DNA of 15,536 nt, taken from Candidatus Pelethomonas intestinigallinarum. Lineage in GTDB: Bacteria; Bacillota; Clostridia; Oscillospirales; Oscillospiraceae. The DNA is taken from assembly GCA_018712665.1 (NCBI GenBank), contig DVGP01000272.1, forward strand, positions 1 through 15,536, written 5' to 3'. Every line of letters starts with the position of its first letter. Within the stretch, counting starts at the first letter, position 1. A model generated the notes under the pieces. The model saw only the letters and a list, made by a program, of their open reading frames with translations. It had not been told where the DNA came from and did no database searches. A program made the translations under genes and the position numbers. Positions 8,765 through 15,536 of the stretch are shown here, one piece after another.

Positions 8765-9388
8765 TCACCCCTGCTGGCCGATGTGGCTGGCGATGCGCTG
8801 CATGATCATGTCCAGGGCCACCAGGTTGTGGCCGCCCTCCAGCACGATGATGTCGGCGTACCGCTTGCTGGGCTCAATAAACTGCTCGTGCATGGGCTTG
8901 ACCGTGGTGAGGTACTGCTCCACCACCGACTCGATGCTCCGCCCCCGCTCCTTCACGTCCCGGAGGATGCGGCGGAGGATGCGCACGTCGGCGTCGGTGT
9001 CCACAAAGATCTTGATGTCCATCAGATCCCGAAGCTCCGGGTTCTGGAAGATCAGAAGCCCCTCCACGATGACCACGCTGGTGGGCTGAATGGTAATGGT
9101 CTCCTTGGTGCGGTTGTGCTCGGTGTAGGAGTAGACCGGACACTGGATGGGCACACCGGCCTTCAGAGCCTTCAGGTGGCGGACCATGAGGTCCGTTTCA
9201 AAGGCGTCGGGGTGGTCGTAGTTCTGGCGGCAGCGGACCTCAAAGGGCATCCCCGTCTGGTCCCTGTAGTAGTTGTCGTGGTAGATGACGCTGACCGCGT
9301 CCCCAAATCGCTTTTTGATGTGCTCCGTCAGGGTGGTCTTGCCGCTGCCGGTACCCCCGGCAATGCCAATGAAAATGGTGTCGGTCAT
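8765..9388 (-). CDS. udk: Uridine kinase
   Basis: Uridine/cytidine kinase (EC 2.7.1.48) phosphorylates uridine and cytidine in the cytosol to UMP and CMP, the first step of pyrimidine nucleoside salvage. The 207-residue length is standard. Residues 11-18 (GGTGSGKT) are the P-loop. YHDNYYRDQ, NYDHPDAFETDLM and the lid-region IFVDTDADVRILRRILRD match the family closely, as does VVIVEGLLIF. The ATG at 9388 is chosen because AAGGAGG lies on the - strand at 9403-9397, eight bases upstream, and because the family starts a few residues before the P-loop. The frame open further upstream (to 9478) runs through the promoter and is not coding. Monocistronic, with its own promoter and terminator. Confidence 0.95.
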   Translation of the reverse strand: MTDTIFIGIAGGTGSGKTTLTEHIKKRFGDAVSVIYHDNYYRDQTGMPFEVRCRQNYDHPDAFETDLMVRHLKALKAGVPIQCPVYSYTEHNRTKETITIQPTSVVIVEGLLIFQNPELRDLMDIKIFVDTDADVRILRRILRDVKERGRSIESVVEQYLTTVKPMHEQFIEPSKRYADIIVLEGGHNLVALDMIMQRIASHIGQQG

Positions 9389-9437
9389 GGTCCTGTCCTC
9401 CTTTTTGTCCCGCGGGCGAACTCCGTTTGTTAAATCC

Positions 9438-9466
9438 ATTATAGATTCGGCGGCAGGGAAAAGCAA
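9438..9466 (-). promoter_or_regulatory. Promoter of udk
   Basis: On the - strand TTGCTT (9466-9461) and a perfect TATAAT (9443-9438) are separated by 17 bases. Transcription would start near 9431, giving a leader of about 43 bases. It is divergent from the promoter at 9515-9543. Confidence 0.7.
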
Positions 9467-9514
9467 GGCGGGGAACAAATTTTCGCTAAATCCGTCTATT
9501 CCTGTAAAATGCGG

Positions 9515-9543
9515 TTGACTGTTGGAAGAAAAACGGATATTAT
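9515..9543 (+). promoter_or_regulatory. Promoter of the zinc-ribbon/Ig-like membrane protein gene
   Basis: TTGACT (9515-9520) and TATTAT (9538-9543) are separated by 17 bases, each matching consensus at five of six positions. Transcription would start near 9550, about 30 bases before the ATG at 9580. Confidence 0.7.
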
Positions 9544-9579
9544 GTAAATTGATATGATTTGTCCAAGGAGGAGTCTGCC

Positions 9580-10428
9580 ATGAGCACCATCCGCTGTCCC
9601 AAATGCGGTGAGGAATATTCCGACACCTATAAAAAATGTCCCTTTTGCCAGGAGGAGGAGGCCATCCGCCAGGGCAAGCCCCTGCGGCGCAGGGGCGGTA
9701 AGCGCCTGGACAAGCGCAAGCGCAGCGCCGGGGCCGGCGGCGTCATGCTGATCGTGACGGCGGTCATCATCATCGGCGTGGTAGGCTTCGTGTTCTTCGG
9801 GGACCAGGTGGCGGGCCTGATGGGCATCCGCACCGAGCAAAACCAGACGGACGACACGCCGGACACGGTCCAAACCGGCCAGGACGACACCCAGGCGCCG
9901 GCGACGCCGGACGATGAGGGCGACGACATCTCCCAGGAGCCCGACGTCCCCCAGGAGCCGGCAGGCCCCCTGGCCCTGGATCGTGACTCCATGACCATTC
10001 CCGCCGGGGAGACCGCCCTGCTCACCGCCACCGGCGGCACAGGGGATGTGACCTGGAGCAGCTCCAACGAGAATATCGCCACGGTGGCGAACGGCTCCGT
10101 CACCGGCGTGGCCGGCGGCACCGTGACCATCACCGCCGCCGCCGGAGAGGAGACCGTCACCTGCTCCGTCACCGTCACCGGCGACCCCTGGGTTAGCTCC
10201 GCCAACCTGAGCCTGAACCGGACGGACTTCACCATACGGTCCATCGATCCCCCCACCTTCCAGATGGAGGTCTCCGGTACCGACAGCCCGGTGACATGGT
10301 CGATTGACAACACCAACGTGGCCACCATCAGCGCGGACGGTCTGGTCACCAAGGTGGGCTCCGGGATCGCTACCATTACCGCTACGGTAGACGGACAAAC
10401 CCTCACCTGCATTGTCCGGGTATCCTGA
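9580..10428 (+). CDS. Membrane protein: cytoplasmic zinc ribbon, one membrane helix, two Big_2-like Ig domains
   Basis: The 282-residue protein has three parts. Residues 6-23 are a zinc ribbon with CPKC and CPFC. A strongly basic stretch (about 36-49, RRRGGKRLDKRKRS) precedes a single membrane helix at 53-73, which by the positive-inside rule leaves the ribbon in the cytosol. Outside follow an acidic, Thr/Asp/Pro-rich linker (about 85-128) and two bacterial Ig-like group 2 repeats (about 131-201 and 207-282), with the family signatures VTWSSSNENIATV...GSVTGV and VTWSIDNTNVATI...GLVTKV. The ATG at 9580 is chosen because AAGGAGG (9565-9571) sits eight bases upstream. A TTG further upstream would place that site inside the gene. 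Monocistronic. Ig-like domains usually bind surface polymers or proteins; a role joining cell surface and cytosol is inference. Confidence 0.85.
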   Translation: MSTIRCPKCGEEYSDTYKKCPFCQEEEAIRQGKPLRRRGGKRLDKRKRSAGAGGVMLIVTAVIIIGVVGFVFFGDQVAGLMGIRTEQNQTDDTPDTVQTGQDDTQAPATPDDEGDDISQEPDVPQEPAGPLALDRDSMTIPAGETALLTATGGTGDVTWSSSNENIATVANGSVTGVAGGTVTITAAAGEETVTCSVTVTGDPWVSSANLSLNRTDFTIRSIDPPTFQMEVSGTDSPVTWSIDNTNVATISADGLVTKVGSGIATITATVDGQTLTCIVRVS

Positions 10429-10447
10429 GCGCAGCAAACAAAATACC

Positions 10448-10481
10448 GCCGCCCGGTGGCCGTTACAGGCCACCGGGCGGC
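10448..10481. terminator. Bidirectional terminator between convergent genes
   Basis: A perfect 14-bp stem (10448-10461 with 10468-10481) has a GTTACA loop. The right side continues ATTGCTTTG and the left side, read on the - strand, continues TATTTTGTTTG. It therefore fits both the gene ending at 10428 and the - strand gene ending at 10495. Confidence 0.8.
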
Positions 10482-10494
10482 ATTGCTTTGTATG

Positions 10495-11571
10495 TTATCC
10501 CACTTCTTGATGCTCCGTATAGTCTCCAAAGTGCATGTTGGCGAAGATCTTCTCCATCCGCTCATTGGGGAAACGGTCGTCGATGAACTCCCAGAAACCA
10601 TTTTCCGCCGGCACGCCGTTCAGGCGCTCCGACCAGCGGTCCACTGCCAGGAAGGTGACCACAGCATTAAACACCAGGAAGGCCGTCAGGCACCAGGTCA
10701 GGATCTTCCCCGCCCGGTTGGGGATGCGGAGGATAATCTTGGCCATCCGGGGGTAGATGTTCTTGATCCACAGCACCCCCAGGATGCCCCAGAACACGGA
10801 GTAGAGCAGGCAGATGCGGCCGTTGAGGTTGAAGGGCAGGTTGCTGTAATCCCAGGACCGGGAGCCGAAGAAAAATTCCTGGCCCCAGGAGCACACATAT
10901 TCCACGATGCTGCCCGCCGCCATGCCGCCCAGGAAGGACAGCCACTGGCCACGATTGCGGAAACGGTAGAGGGCCACCGTCACCGCCACGGCACCCACGC
11001 CGTAGAGGAGGTTGAAGGGGCCGTAGACCAGCCCCGCCCGGCTCTCGATGTAGCAGTTGCGGATCAGGCACCAGAGCATCTCAATGACCACGCCTGCGAA
11101 GCTGCCCACGAAGCAAACCAGCAGGATCTTGTAGAGGTTGATGCCCCGGGCAAAGTGGTTGCGCTCCTGCTCCTCCAGGTCGATGGCGGCGTTGGAGGGG
11201 GGATTGGGCAGATACCACTTTTTGTCCCGGCTGGTCCGCATGTCGGCAAAGCGGGCGCTGAGCTCATCCTCCATGGCCGCCGTGTCCCGCCAGGCCCCCC
11301 GCAGGTTGGCGCTGGTCCGGCGCAGGGACTGGATCTCCCGCTCCACATCCTGGTCCAGCTGCTCCCTGGGCTCCTCCTCCTCAGCAGCCCGGGCCAGGCG
11401 CACATAGTATCGCTGCAGGTCATCCCCGGCCCGGGAAACCGCCTGAATCAGCTCACTGCTCATCTCCTCCAGCTGGGCCTGGGCGGGGGATGCGACTTGC
11501 AGCTTCTCCCGATCCGCCGGGGTGAGGGGCGTCAGTTCCCCCCGCCGGGCGGGGCGCTTCTCTCTCTTCAT
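10495..11571 (-). CDS. CmpB/DUF1113-type membrane protein with coiled-coil N-terminus
   Basis: The C-terminal half matches the family named 'putative ABC-transporter type IV' (ABC_trans_CmpB, PF06541, formerly DUF1113), whose function is unproven. The diagnostic part is YVCSWGQEFFF...WDYSNLPFNLNGRICLLYS at about 225-258. Five membrane helices are visible (about 146-168, 180-202, 211-229, 252-270 and 288-310). The first 145 residues are hydrophilic and charged, with a likely coiled coil at about 30-110. This cytoplasmic extension is not part of the family core as I know it. The ATG (11569-11571) is preceded on the - strand by AAGGAGG (11584-11578) at six bases. It has its own promoter and stands alone, so the family name should not be taken as proof of an ABC permease role. 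Confidence 0.8.
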   Translation of the reverse strand: MKREKRPARRGELTPLTPADREKLQVASPAQAQLEEMSSELIQAVSRAGDDLQRYYVRLARAAEEEEPREQLDQDVEREIQSLRRTSANLRGAWRDTAAMEDELSARFADMRTSRDKKWYLPNPPSNAAIDLEEQERNHFARGINLYKILLVCFVGSFAGVVIEMLWCLIRNCYIESRAGLVYGPFNLLYGVGAVAVTVALYRFRNRGQWLSFLGGMAAGSIVEYVCSWGQEFFFGSRSWDYSNLPFNLNGRICLLYSVFWGILGVLWIKNIYPRMAKIILRIPNRAGKILTWCLTAFLVFNAVVTFLAVDRWSERLNGVPAENGFWEFIDDRFPNERMEKIFANMHFGDYTEHQEVG

Positions 11572-11621
11572 GTCCTGCCTCCTTGGGTCAAAATGGTTCC
11601 ATTGGGAACAAAGTAGACAAT

Positions 11622-11650
11622 ATCATACCACGAATTTCTCTGAGATACAA
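11622..11650 (-). promoter_or_regulatory. Promoter of the CmpB/DUF1113 gene
   Basis: On the - strand TTGTAT (11650-11645) and TATGAT (11627-11622) are 17 bases apart, with TG before the -10 (TGGTATGAT, extended -10). The leader to the ATG at 11571 would be about 45 bases. Confidence 0.6.
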
Positions 11651-11684
11651 CCAGAACTTTTTGCAGCGCTCCCGCGTTCTGTAC

Positions 11685-11726
11685 GGCAGCACCGCCCCGC
11701 GCCAAAAGGCGCGGGGCGGTGCTGCC
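11685..11726 (-). terminator. Strong hairpin after the ABC exporter operon
   Basis: A perfect 19-bp stem (11685-11703 with 11708-11726) with loop AAAA (TTTT on the - strand) lies eight bases after the exporter stop. No T-tract follows on the - strand, so it may protect the 3' end or terminate inefficiently instead of being a standard rho-independent terminator. Confidence 0.6.
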
Positions 11727-11734
11727 TATTCCTG

Positions 11735-13507
11735 CTACTCGAACTGGGCGGCGTAAAGGCGGTAGTAGGCCCCCCGGCGCTCCATGAGCTCCCGGTGGAC
11801 CCCCTGCTCCACCACCCTTCCCTGGTCCAGGACCAGGATCCAGTCGGCGTGCTGGATGGTGGAGAGCCGGTGGGCGATGACAAAGCAGGTCTTGTCCGCC
11901 ATCAGCTCCCGCATGGCCCGCTGAATGTGCCGCTCGGTGGTGGTGTCCACGTTGGAGGTGGCCTCGTCCAGAATCAGCATCCGGGCGTCATAGAGCATGG
12001 CCCGGGCGATGGTGAGCAGCTGCTTCTGCCCCTTGGAGATGTTGCCGCCGTCCTCGCTGATAATGGTGTCGTAGCCCTGGGGCAGGCGCATGATGTAGCC
12101 GTGGATCCGGGCGGCCTTGGCCGCCGCCACCACCTCCTCCCGGGTGGCCCCCTCCTTGCCGTAGGCGATGTTCTCGTAGATGGTGCCGCCGAAGAGCCAG
12201 GTGTCCTGGAGGACCATGGCGTAGGCCCGGCGGAGGCTGGAGCGGGTGAGGCGGTACATATCCTGATCGTCCACCAGGCAGCGGCCGGCCTGGGCGTCGT
12301 AGAAGCGCATGAGCAGGTTGATGATGGTGGTCTTCCCCGCCCCGGTGGGACCCACGATGGCCACCAGCTGGCCGGGCCGGGCCAGGAGGCTGAAGTCCTC
12401 CAGGATGGTCCTGTCCTCGTCGTAGCCGAAGGTCACGTGCTGGAGCTCCACCTGTCCCTTGACGTGCTCCAGGACCCGGGCATCGGGGGCGTCGGCCTTC
12501 TCCTCCGCCTCGTCCAGCAGGCGGAACACACGCTCCGCCGCCGCCAGGGCGGAGTAGATCTCGCTGGTGATGTTGGCGATCTCGCTGATGGGGCCGGAGA
12601 ACTTCCGGGAGTAGAGGACGAAGGAGGAGATGTGCTCCAGGCCGATGCTGCCCTGGAGGTACAGCAATGACCCCAGCATCCCCACCAGGGCCAGCCCCAG
12701 GTTGTTGATGAAGTTCACGGAGGGGCCCACCTGGCAGGCGGTCTGCTCCGCCTCGCAGAAAGCGTCCGCCGTCTCGGCGTTGATGTCCGCGAAGCGGCCG
12801 CTGACGTGATCCTCGTGGGCGTAGGCCAGAATGGTCTTCAGCCCCGTGAACTGCTCCTCGGCGAAGCCGTTCATCTCCCCGTACATGGCGGAGCGGCGGG
12901 CGTAGAGGGGCCGGGTCCGGCGGCTCATGTACCGGGTGTACAGCACCGCCAGGGGGATGGTCACCAGCGTCACCAGCACCAGGGGCGGGCAGATGACCAC
13001 CATCATGATGAAGGAGCCGGTCACCGTCACCAGACTGGTGAGGATGCTGACGATGTCGGCGGAGATGCAGGTGCTCACCACGTCGATGTCGTAGGACACC
13101 CGGCTAATGATGTCCCCGGCGGCGTTCCGGTCAAAGTACCGCACCGGCAGGGCCATGAGCTTGTCAAAGACGTCGTCCCGCAGCCTGCGGCCCACCAGCT
13201 TGCCCAGGCGCATCATGGCGGCGTTGACCAGGAAGGCCAGAACGGAGGAGGCCAGGTAGCAGACCAGCATCCTCTTGGCGTAGTACCAGACCACGCCCAT
13301 ATCCACCTGCCCCGGCCCCGCCGCCGCCGCGCCGATGGCCTGTCCCGCCAGGGATGGCCCCAGCAGGCTCAGCACGTTGCTGGCCAGGGCCAGGAGCACC
13401 ACCCCCGCGAGAAACAGGCGGTAGTCCATGATGTACCGCAGCACCCGGCGGAGGGTCCCCTTGGCGTCCTTTGGTTTTTCCTTTTTTCCGGTCCTTTGAG
13501 GCGGCAT
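11735..13507 (-). CDS. ABC exporter subunit with the catalytic Walker B (BmrD/YheH/TM288-like)
   Basis: This half-transporter has an N-terminal six-helix membrane domain (about 28-320) and a C-terminal nucleotide-binding domain in one 590-residue chain. Motifs are Walker A GPTGAGKT at 386-393, Q-loop Gln434, signature SKGQ at 491-494 in place of SGGQ, Walker B LILDE at 511-515 with catalytic Glu515, and H-loop His546. A non-standard signature with an intact Walker B is the pattern of the BmrD/TM288 side of heterodimeric multidrug exporters. The ATG (13505-13507) has GGAGGG on the - strand at 13520-13515, seven bases upstream. It is the second gene of the operon, 19 bases after its partner. 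The complex probably exports drugs or lipophilic compounds; the substrate is not visible. It lacks the long extension of B. subtilis YheH. Confidence 0.92.
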   Translation of the reverse strand: MPPQRTGKKEKPKDAKGTLRRVLRYIMDYRLFLAGVVLLALASNVLSLLGPSLAGQAIGAAAAGPGQVDMGVVWYYAKRMLVCYLASSVLAFLVNAAMMRLGKLVGRRLRDDVFDKLMALPVRYFDRNAAGDIISRVSYDIDVVSTCISADIVSILTSLVTVTGSFIMMVVICPPLVLVTLVTIPLAVLYTRYMSRRTRPLYARRSAMYGEMNGFAEEQFTGLKTILAYAHEDHVSGRFADINAETADAFCEAEQTACQVGPSVNFINNLGLALVGMLGSLLYLQGSIGLEHISSFVLYSRKFSGPISEIANITSEIYSALAAAERVFRLLDEAEEKADAPDARVLEHVKGQVELQHVTFGYDEDRTILEDFSLLARPGQLVAIVGPTGAGKTTIINLLMRFYDAQAGRCLVDDQDMYRLTRSSLRRAYAMVLQDTWLFGGTIYENIAYGKEGATREEVVAAAKAARIHGYIMRLPQGYDTIISEDGGNISKGQKQLLTIARAMLYDARMLILDEATSNVDTTTERHIQRAMRELMADKTCFVIAHRLSTIQHADWILVLDQGRVVEQGVHRELMERRGAYYRLYAAQFE

Positions 13508-13526
13508 GTTCTCTCCCTCCCCCCTC

Positions 13527-15284
13527 TCACGCCAGCTCGCCCATCTGGGACTGGTAGATGTCCAGATAGACGGGGCAGGTCTTCAAAAGCTCCTGGTGGG
13601 TGCCCTGGCCGATGACCCGGCCCTCCTCCAGCACCAAGATCAGGTCCGCGGAGAGGATGGAGCTGATCCGCTGGGCCACGATAACGGAGGTGACCTGTCC
13701 GTAGCCCTCCCGGATGTTCCGGCGCACCGCCGCGTCGGTGCGGTAGTCCAGGGCGGAGGTGGCGTCGTCCAGAATCAGGATCTCCGGCCGGGCCGCCAGA
13801 GCCCGGGCGATGAGCAGCCGCTGCTTCTGGCCGCCGGAGAGGTTGGCCCCCCGGATGTCCGCCCGGTACTGGTACTCCCCCGGCTTTTCGGCGATGAAGC
13901 CGGCGGCCATGGCGGCCTCCGCGGCCTGCCGCACCGCCGCGGCGTTGACGGGCCGGCCCATGGAGATGTTCTCCTCCAGGGTGTCGGCAAAAATCATGTC
14001 GTTCTGCATGGCCACGCCGAAGCGGCGGCGGAGCGCGTCCTTGTCGTAGGTCCGCACGTCCCGGCCGTCCACATACACGCCCCCCTGGTCCGCGTCGTAA
14101 AAGCGCATGAGCAGGTCCACGATGGTGGTCTTCCCCGCCCCGGTGGCGCCGATGAGGCCCATGGTCTGGCCCCACTCCAGGCGGAAGGACACATCGTCCA
14201 GGCTCTTCTCCCGCCGTCCCCCGGCAAAGCTCTCCGCCCGCTCCCCGCCGCCGGCGGCGTGGGTGAAGGACACGTGGTCGAACTCCAAAACGGCCCCATT
14301 GTCCCGCCTGCGCTCCTCCGTCAGAGGCAGGACGGGCTGGTCGTTGACGGTGTCGATGACCTCCGCGATCCGCCGGGCGGAGGCGGATGCCTTGGAGAGC
14401 ATGATGAACACCCGGTTGAGGCCCATGACGCTCTGGAGGATCATGGTGAAATAGGTGAGAAAGGCCAGGATCACGCCGGGCTTGGTCTGCCCCGCGTTCA
14501 CACGCTGGGCACCCAGCAGCACCACCAGCACCAGCCCCACGTTCAGGCACAGCTGCACGGTGGGTCCGGGGATGGCCATGATGACGCCGGCCCTCAGGTC
14601 ATCCCTTGTCAAGTTCTCGTTGGCCTGGTGGAAGCGGCGCTTCTCATAGTCCTCCTTGGACAGGGCTTTGACCACCCGGATGCCGGAGATGTTCTCCCGC
14701 ATGACCCGGACCACGGTGTCCAACCGGCGCTGGACCAGGTCGTAGAGGGGGATGCCCCGCCAGGAGACGAAGATCACCACGCAGATCAGCACCGGGGCCA
14801 TGACGCACAGGATGGAGGCCAGGGCCGCGTCCATGGTCAGCGTCACGGCGATGCCCCCCACCAGCAGGATGGGGGCCCGGACCCCCAGCGTCTGCATGGC
14901 GCGGATGAAGGTCTGAACATTGTAGGAATCGGAGGTCATCCGGGAGATGAGGGAGGGTAGGCCGAAGCGGTCGATCTGCCCCCCGGAGAGCCGGGTGGTC
15001 TGGACAAACAGATCCTGACGGATGTGCTCGGCGCAGTCCCGGGCCACGGCCACCGCCGTGCGGTTGGCGAACACGTTCCCCTGGCGCACCGCCAGGGCGG
15101 CAGCCACCATCAGCAGACCCCACAGCACCACCAGGCCTGCCTCCCCCAGGGGAACCACCTCGTCGATCATGTGCTGAAGGATGTAGGGGATCATCAGCTC
15201 CCCCAGCGAGGCCACAGTCTTCACCGACATGCTCACGCAGATCCGCCCCAGCCGCTCCCGCATATAGCGGAAAATCATTCTCAC
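13527..15284 (-). CDS. ABC exporter subunit with the degenerate ATP site (BmrC/YheI/TM287-like)
   Basis: This is the partner of the following gene. A six-helix membrane domain (about 12-305) precedes a nucleotide-binding domain. Motifs are Walker A GATGAGKT at 379-386, canonical signature LSGGQ at 482-486, Walker B LILDD at 503-507 with Asp507 instead of the catalytic Glu, and Gln538 instead of the H-loop His (VAQRISS). Its LSGGQ completes the active site on the partner's Glu515. Its own Walker B and the partner's SKGQ form the degenerate site. The GTG at 15284 is chosen because GGAGGG lies on the - strand at 15299-15294, nine bases away. It gives 585 residues, the length of B. subtilis BmrC. 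An ATG at 15278 is the alternative. The frame open up to 15374 includes the promoter, and its apparent TTG start is part of the -35 box. The linker at about 340-360 is Gly-rich and unusual. Confidence 0.92.
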   Translation of the reverse strand: MRMIFRYMRERLGRICVSMSVKTVASLGELMIPYILQHMIDEVVPLGEAGLVVLWGLLMVAAALAVRQGNVFANRTAVAVARDCAEHIRQDLFVQTTRLSGGQIDRFGLPSLISRMTSDSYNVQTFIRAMQTLGVRAPILLVGGIAVTLTMDAALASILCVMAPVLICVVIFVSWRGIPLYDLVQRRLDTVVRVMRENISGIRVVKALSKEDYEKRRFHQANENLTRDDLRAGVIMAIPGPTVQLCLNVGLVLVVLLGAQRVNAGQTKPGVILAFLTYFTMILQSVMGLNRVFIMLSKASASARRIAEVIDTVNDQPVLPLTEERRRDNGAVLEFDHVSFTHAAGGGERAESFAGGRREKSLDDVSFRLEWGQTMGLIGATGAGKTTIVDLLMRFYDADQGGVYVDGRDVRTYDKDALRRRFGVAMQNDMIFADTLEENISMGRPVNAAAVRQAAEAAMAAGFIAEKPGEYQYRADIRGANLSGGQKQRLLIARALAARPEILILDDATSALDYRTDAAVRRNIREGYGQVTSVIVAQRISSILSADLILVLEEGRVIGQGTHQELLKTCPVYLDIYQSQMGELA

Positions 15285-15344
15285 CCTCGTATTCCCTCCA
15301 TCCGCCTGTCCGCTGGTTTTGTAAAATTTCTTCACACAAGATGT

Positions 15345-15374
15345 AGTATACTCCCTGGTTTCCTCCTCTGTCAA
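15345..15374 (-). promoter_or_regulatory. Promoter of the ABC exporter operon
   Basis: On the - strand a perfect TTGACA (15374-15369) and TATACT (15350-15345) are 18 bases apart. Transcription would start near 15338, leaving a leader of about 54 bases before the GTG at 15284. This excludes the longer upstream start of the BmrC-like gene. Confidence 0.7.
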
Positions 15375-15439
15375 GGAAGGCGCTTTTTCTCTTTTTCCGG
15401 GCTCTCATTCTCCTTAAATTGGTGGATATGCCGGGAATG

Positions 15440-15454
15440 GCAACCGCTGGTTGC
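15440..15454. promoter_or_regulatory. Inverted repeat in the divergent promoter region (possible operator)
   Basis: GCAACC and GGTTGC, separated by GCT, lie between the two divergent promoters, about 22 bases before the + strand -35 box. It could bind a regulator, but a six-base arm is weak evidence. Confidence 0.3.
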
Positions 15455-15475
15455 TAAATTTTCAAGGCGGCTTGG

Positions 15476-15536
15476 TGGACATTTGCCCCCTCTCAGGCTA
15501 TACTGTGGGACAGAAATTCGGAGGAGGAACAGCCAT
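15476..15536 (+). promoter_or_regulatory. Promoter, ribosome site and first two bases of a gene running out of the window
   Basis: TGGACA (15476-15481) and TATACT (15499-15504) are 17 bases apart, each matching consensus at five of six positions. GGAGGAGG (15520-15527) follows. Seven bases later the window ends in AT, which would be the first two bases of an ATG. The gene itself cannot be identified. It is divergent from the exporter operon and could encode its regulator, but nothing in the sequence shows that. Confidence 0.6.

Noticed and set aside
11522..14960. Long + strand frames opposite the two ABC exporter genes.
   Set aside because: They mirror conserved ABC motifs on the - strand, and their translations are compositionally biased without any recognisable family.

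Overview
The window is GC-rich (roughly 60% or more by eye) bacterial DNA. It has strong AGGAGG-type ribosome sites, sigma-70-like promoters, a DUF1113/CmpB-type membrane protein and a BmrC/BmrD-type exporter pair. Together these suggest a low-redundancy, high-GC Firmicute such as a gut Oscillospiraceae/Ruminococcaceae member (Flavonifractor/Pseudoflavonifractor-like). That placement is an inference from gene families and composition, not from a marker-gene comparison.

Layout. (1) 1-3130: a secA gene with its own promoter and terminator. It carries an in-frame amber codon at codon 99, just before the Walker A motif, and its 3' end (the zinc-binding SEC-C tail) is present twice, 228 bp apart in the same frame. 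(2) 3131-3900: no convincing protein gene, but a dense array of hairpins belonging to a repeat family. (3) 3903-7317, + strand: a tightly packed three-gene operon encoding a tandem GNAT acetyltransferase, a PgeF/YfiH-family protein and an oligopeptide-type solute-binding lipoprotein. (4) 7335-8255, - strand: an EamA/DMT permease, convergent with the operon. (5) 8256-8764: a second copy of the hairpin-rich repeat. (6) 8765-9388, - strand: uridine kinase, sharing a divergent promoter region with (7) 9580-10428, + strand: a membrane protein with a cytoplasmic zinc ribbon and two outside Ig-like domains. (8) 10495-11571, - strand: a CmpB/DUF1113 membrane protein with a coiled-coil N-terminus. (9) 11735-15284, - strand: a two-gene operon for a heterodimeric ABC exporter with one degenerate ATP site. 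(10) 15285-15536: a divergent promoter region leading to a gene whose start codon is cut by the window edge.

The most unusual material is non-coding. Two units of about 170 bp (3192-3361 and 8324-8494) share the same series of five hairpins. Several stem positions differ in compensating pairs, as expected of a conserved RNA fold. Inverted partial units lie beyond each copy, and one of them ends only a few bases before the ribosome site of the GNAT gene. The other notable point is the state of secA: an internal stop in a normally essential gene, and a second, nearly synonymous SEC-C tail behind its normal stop.
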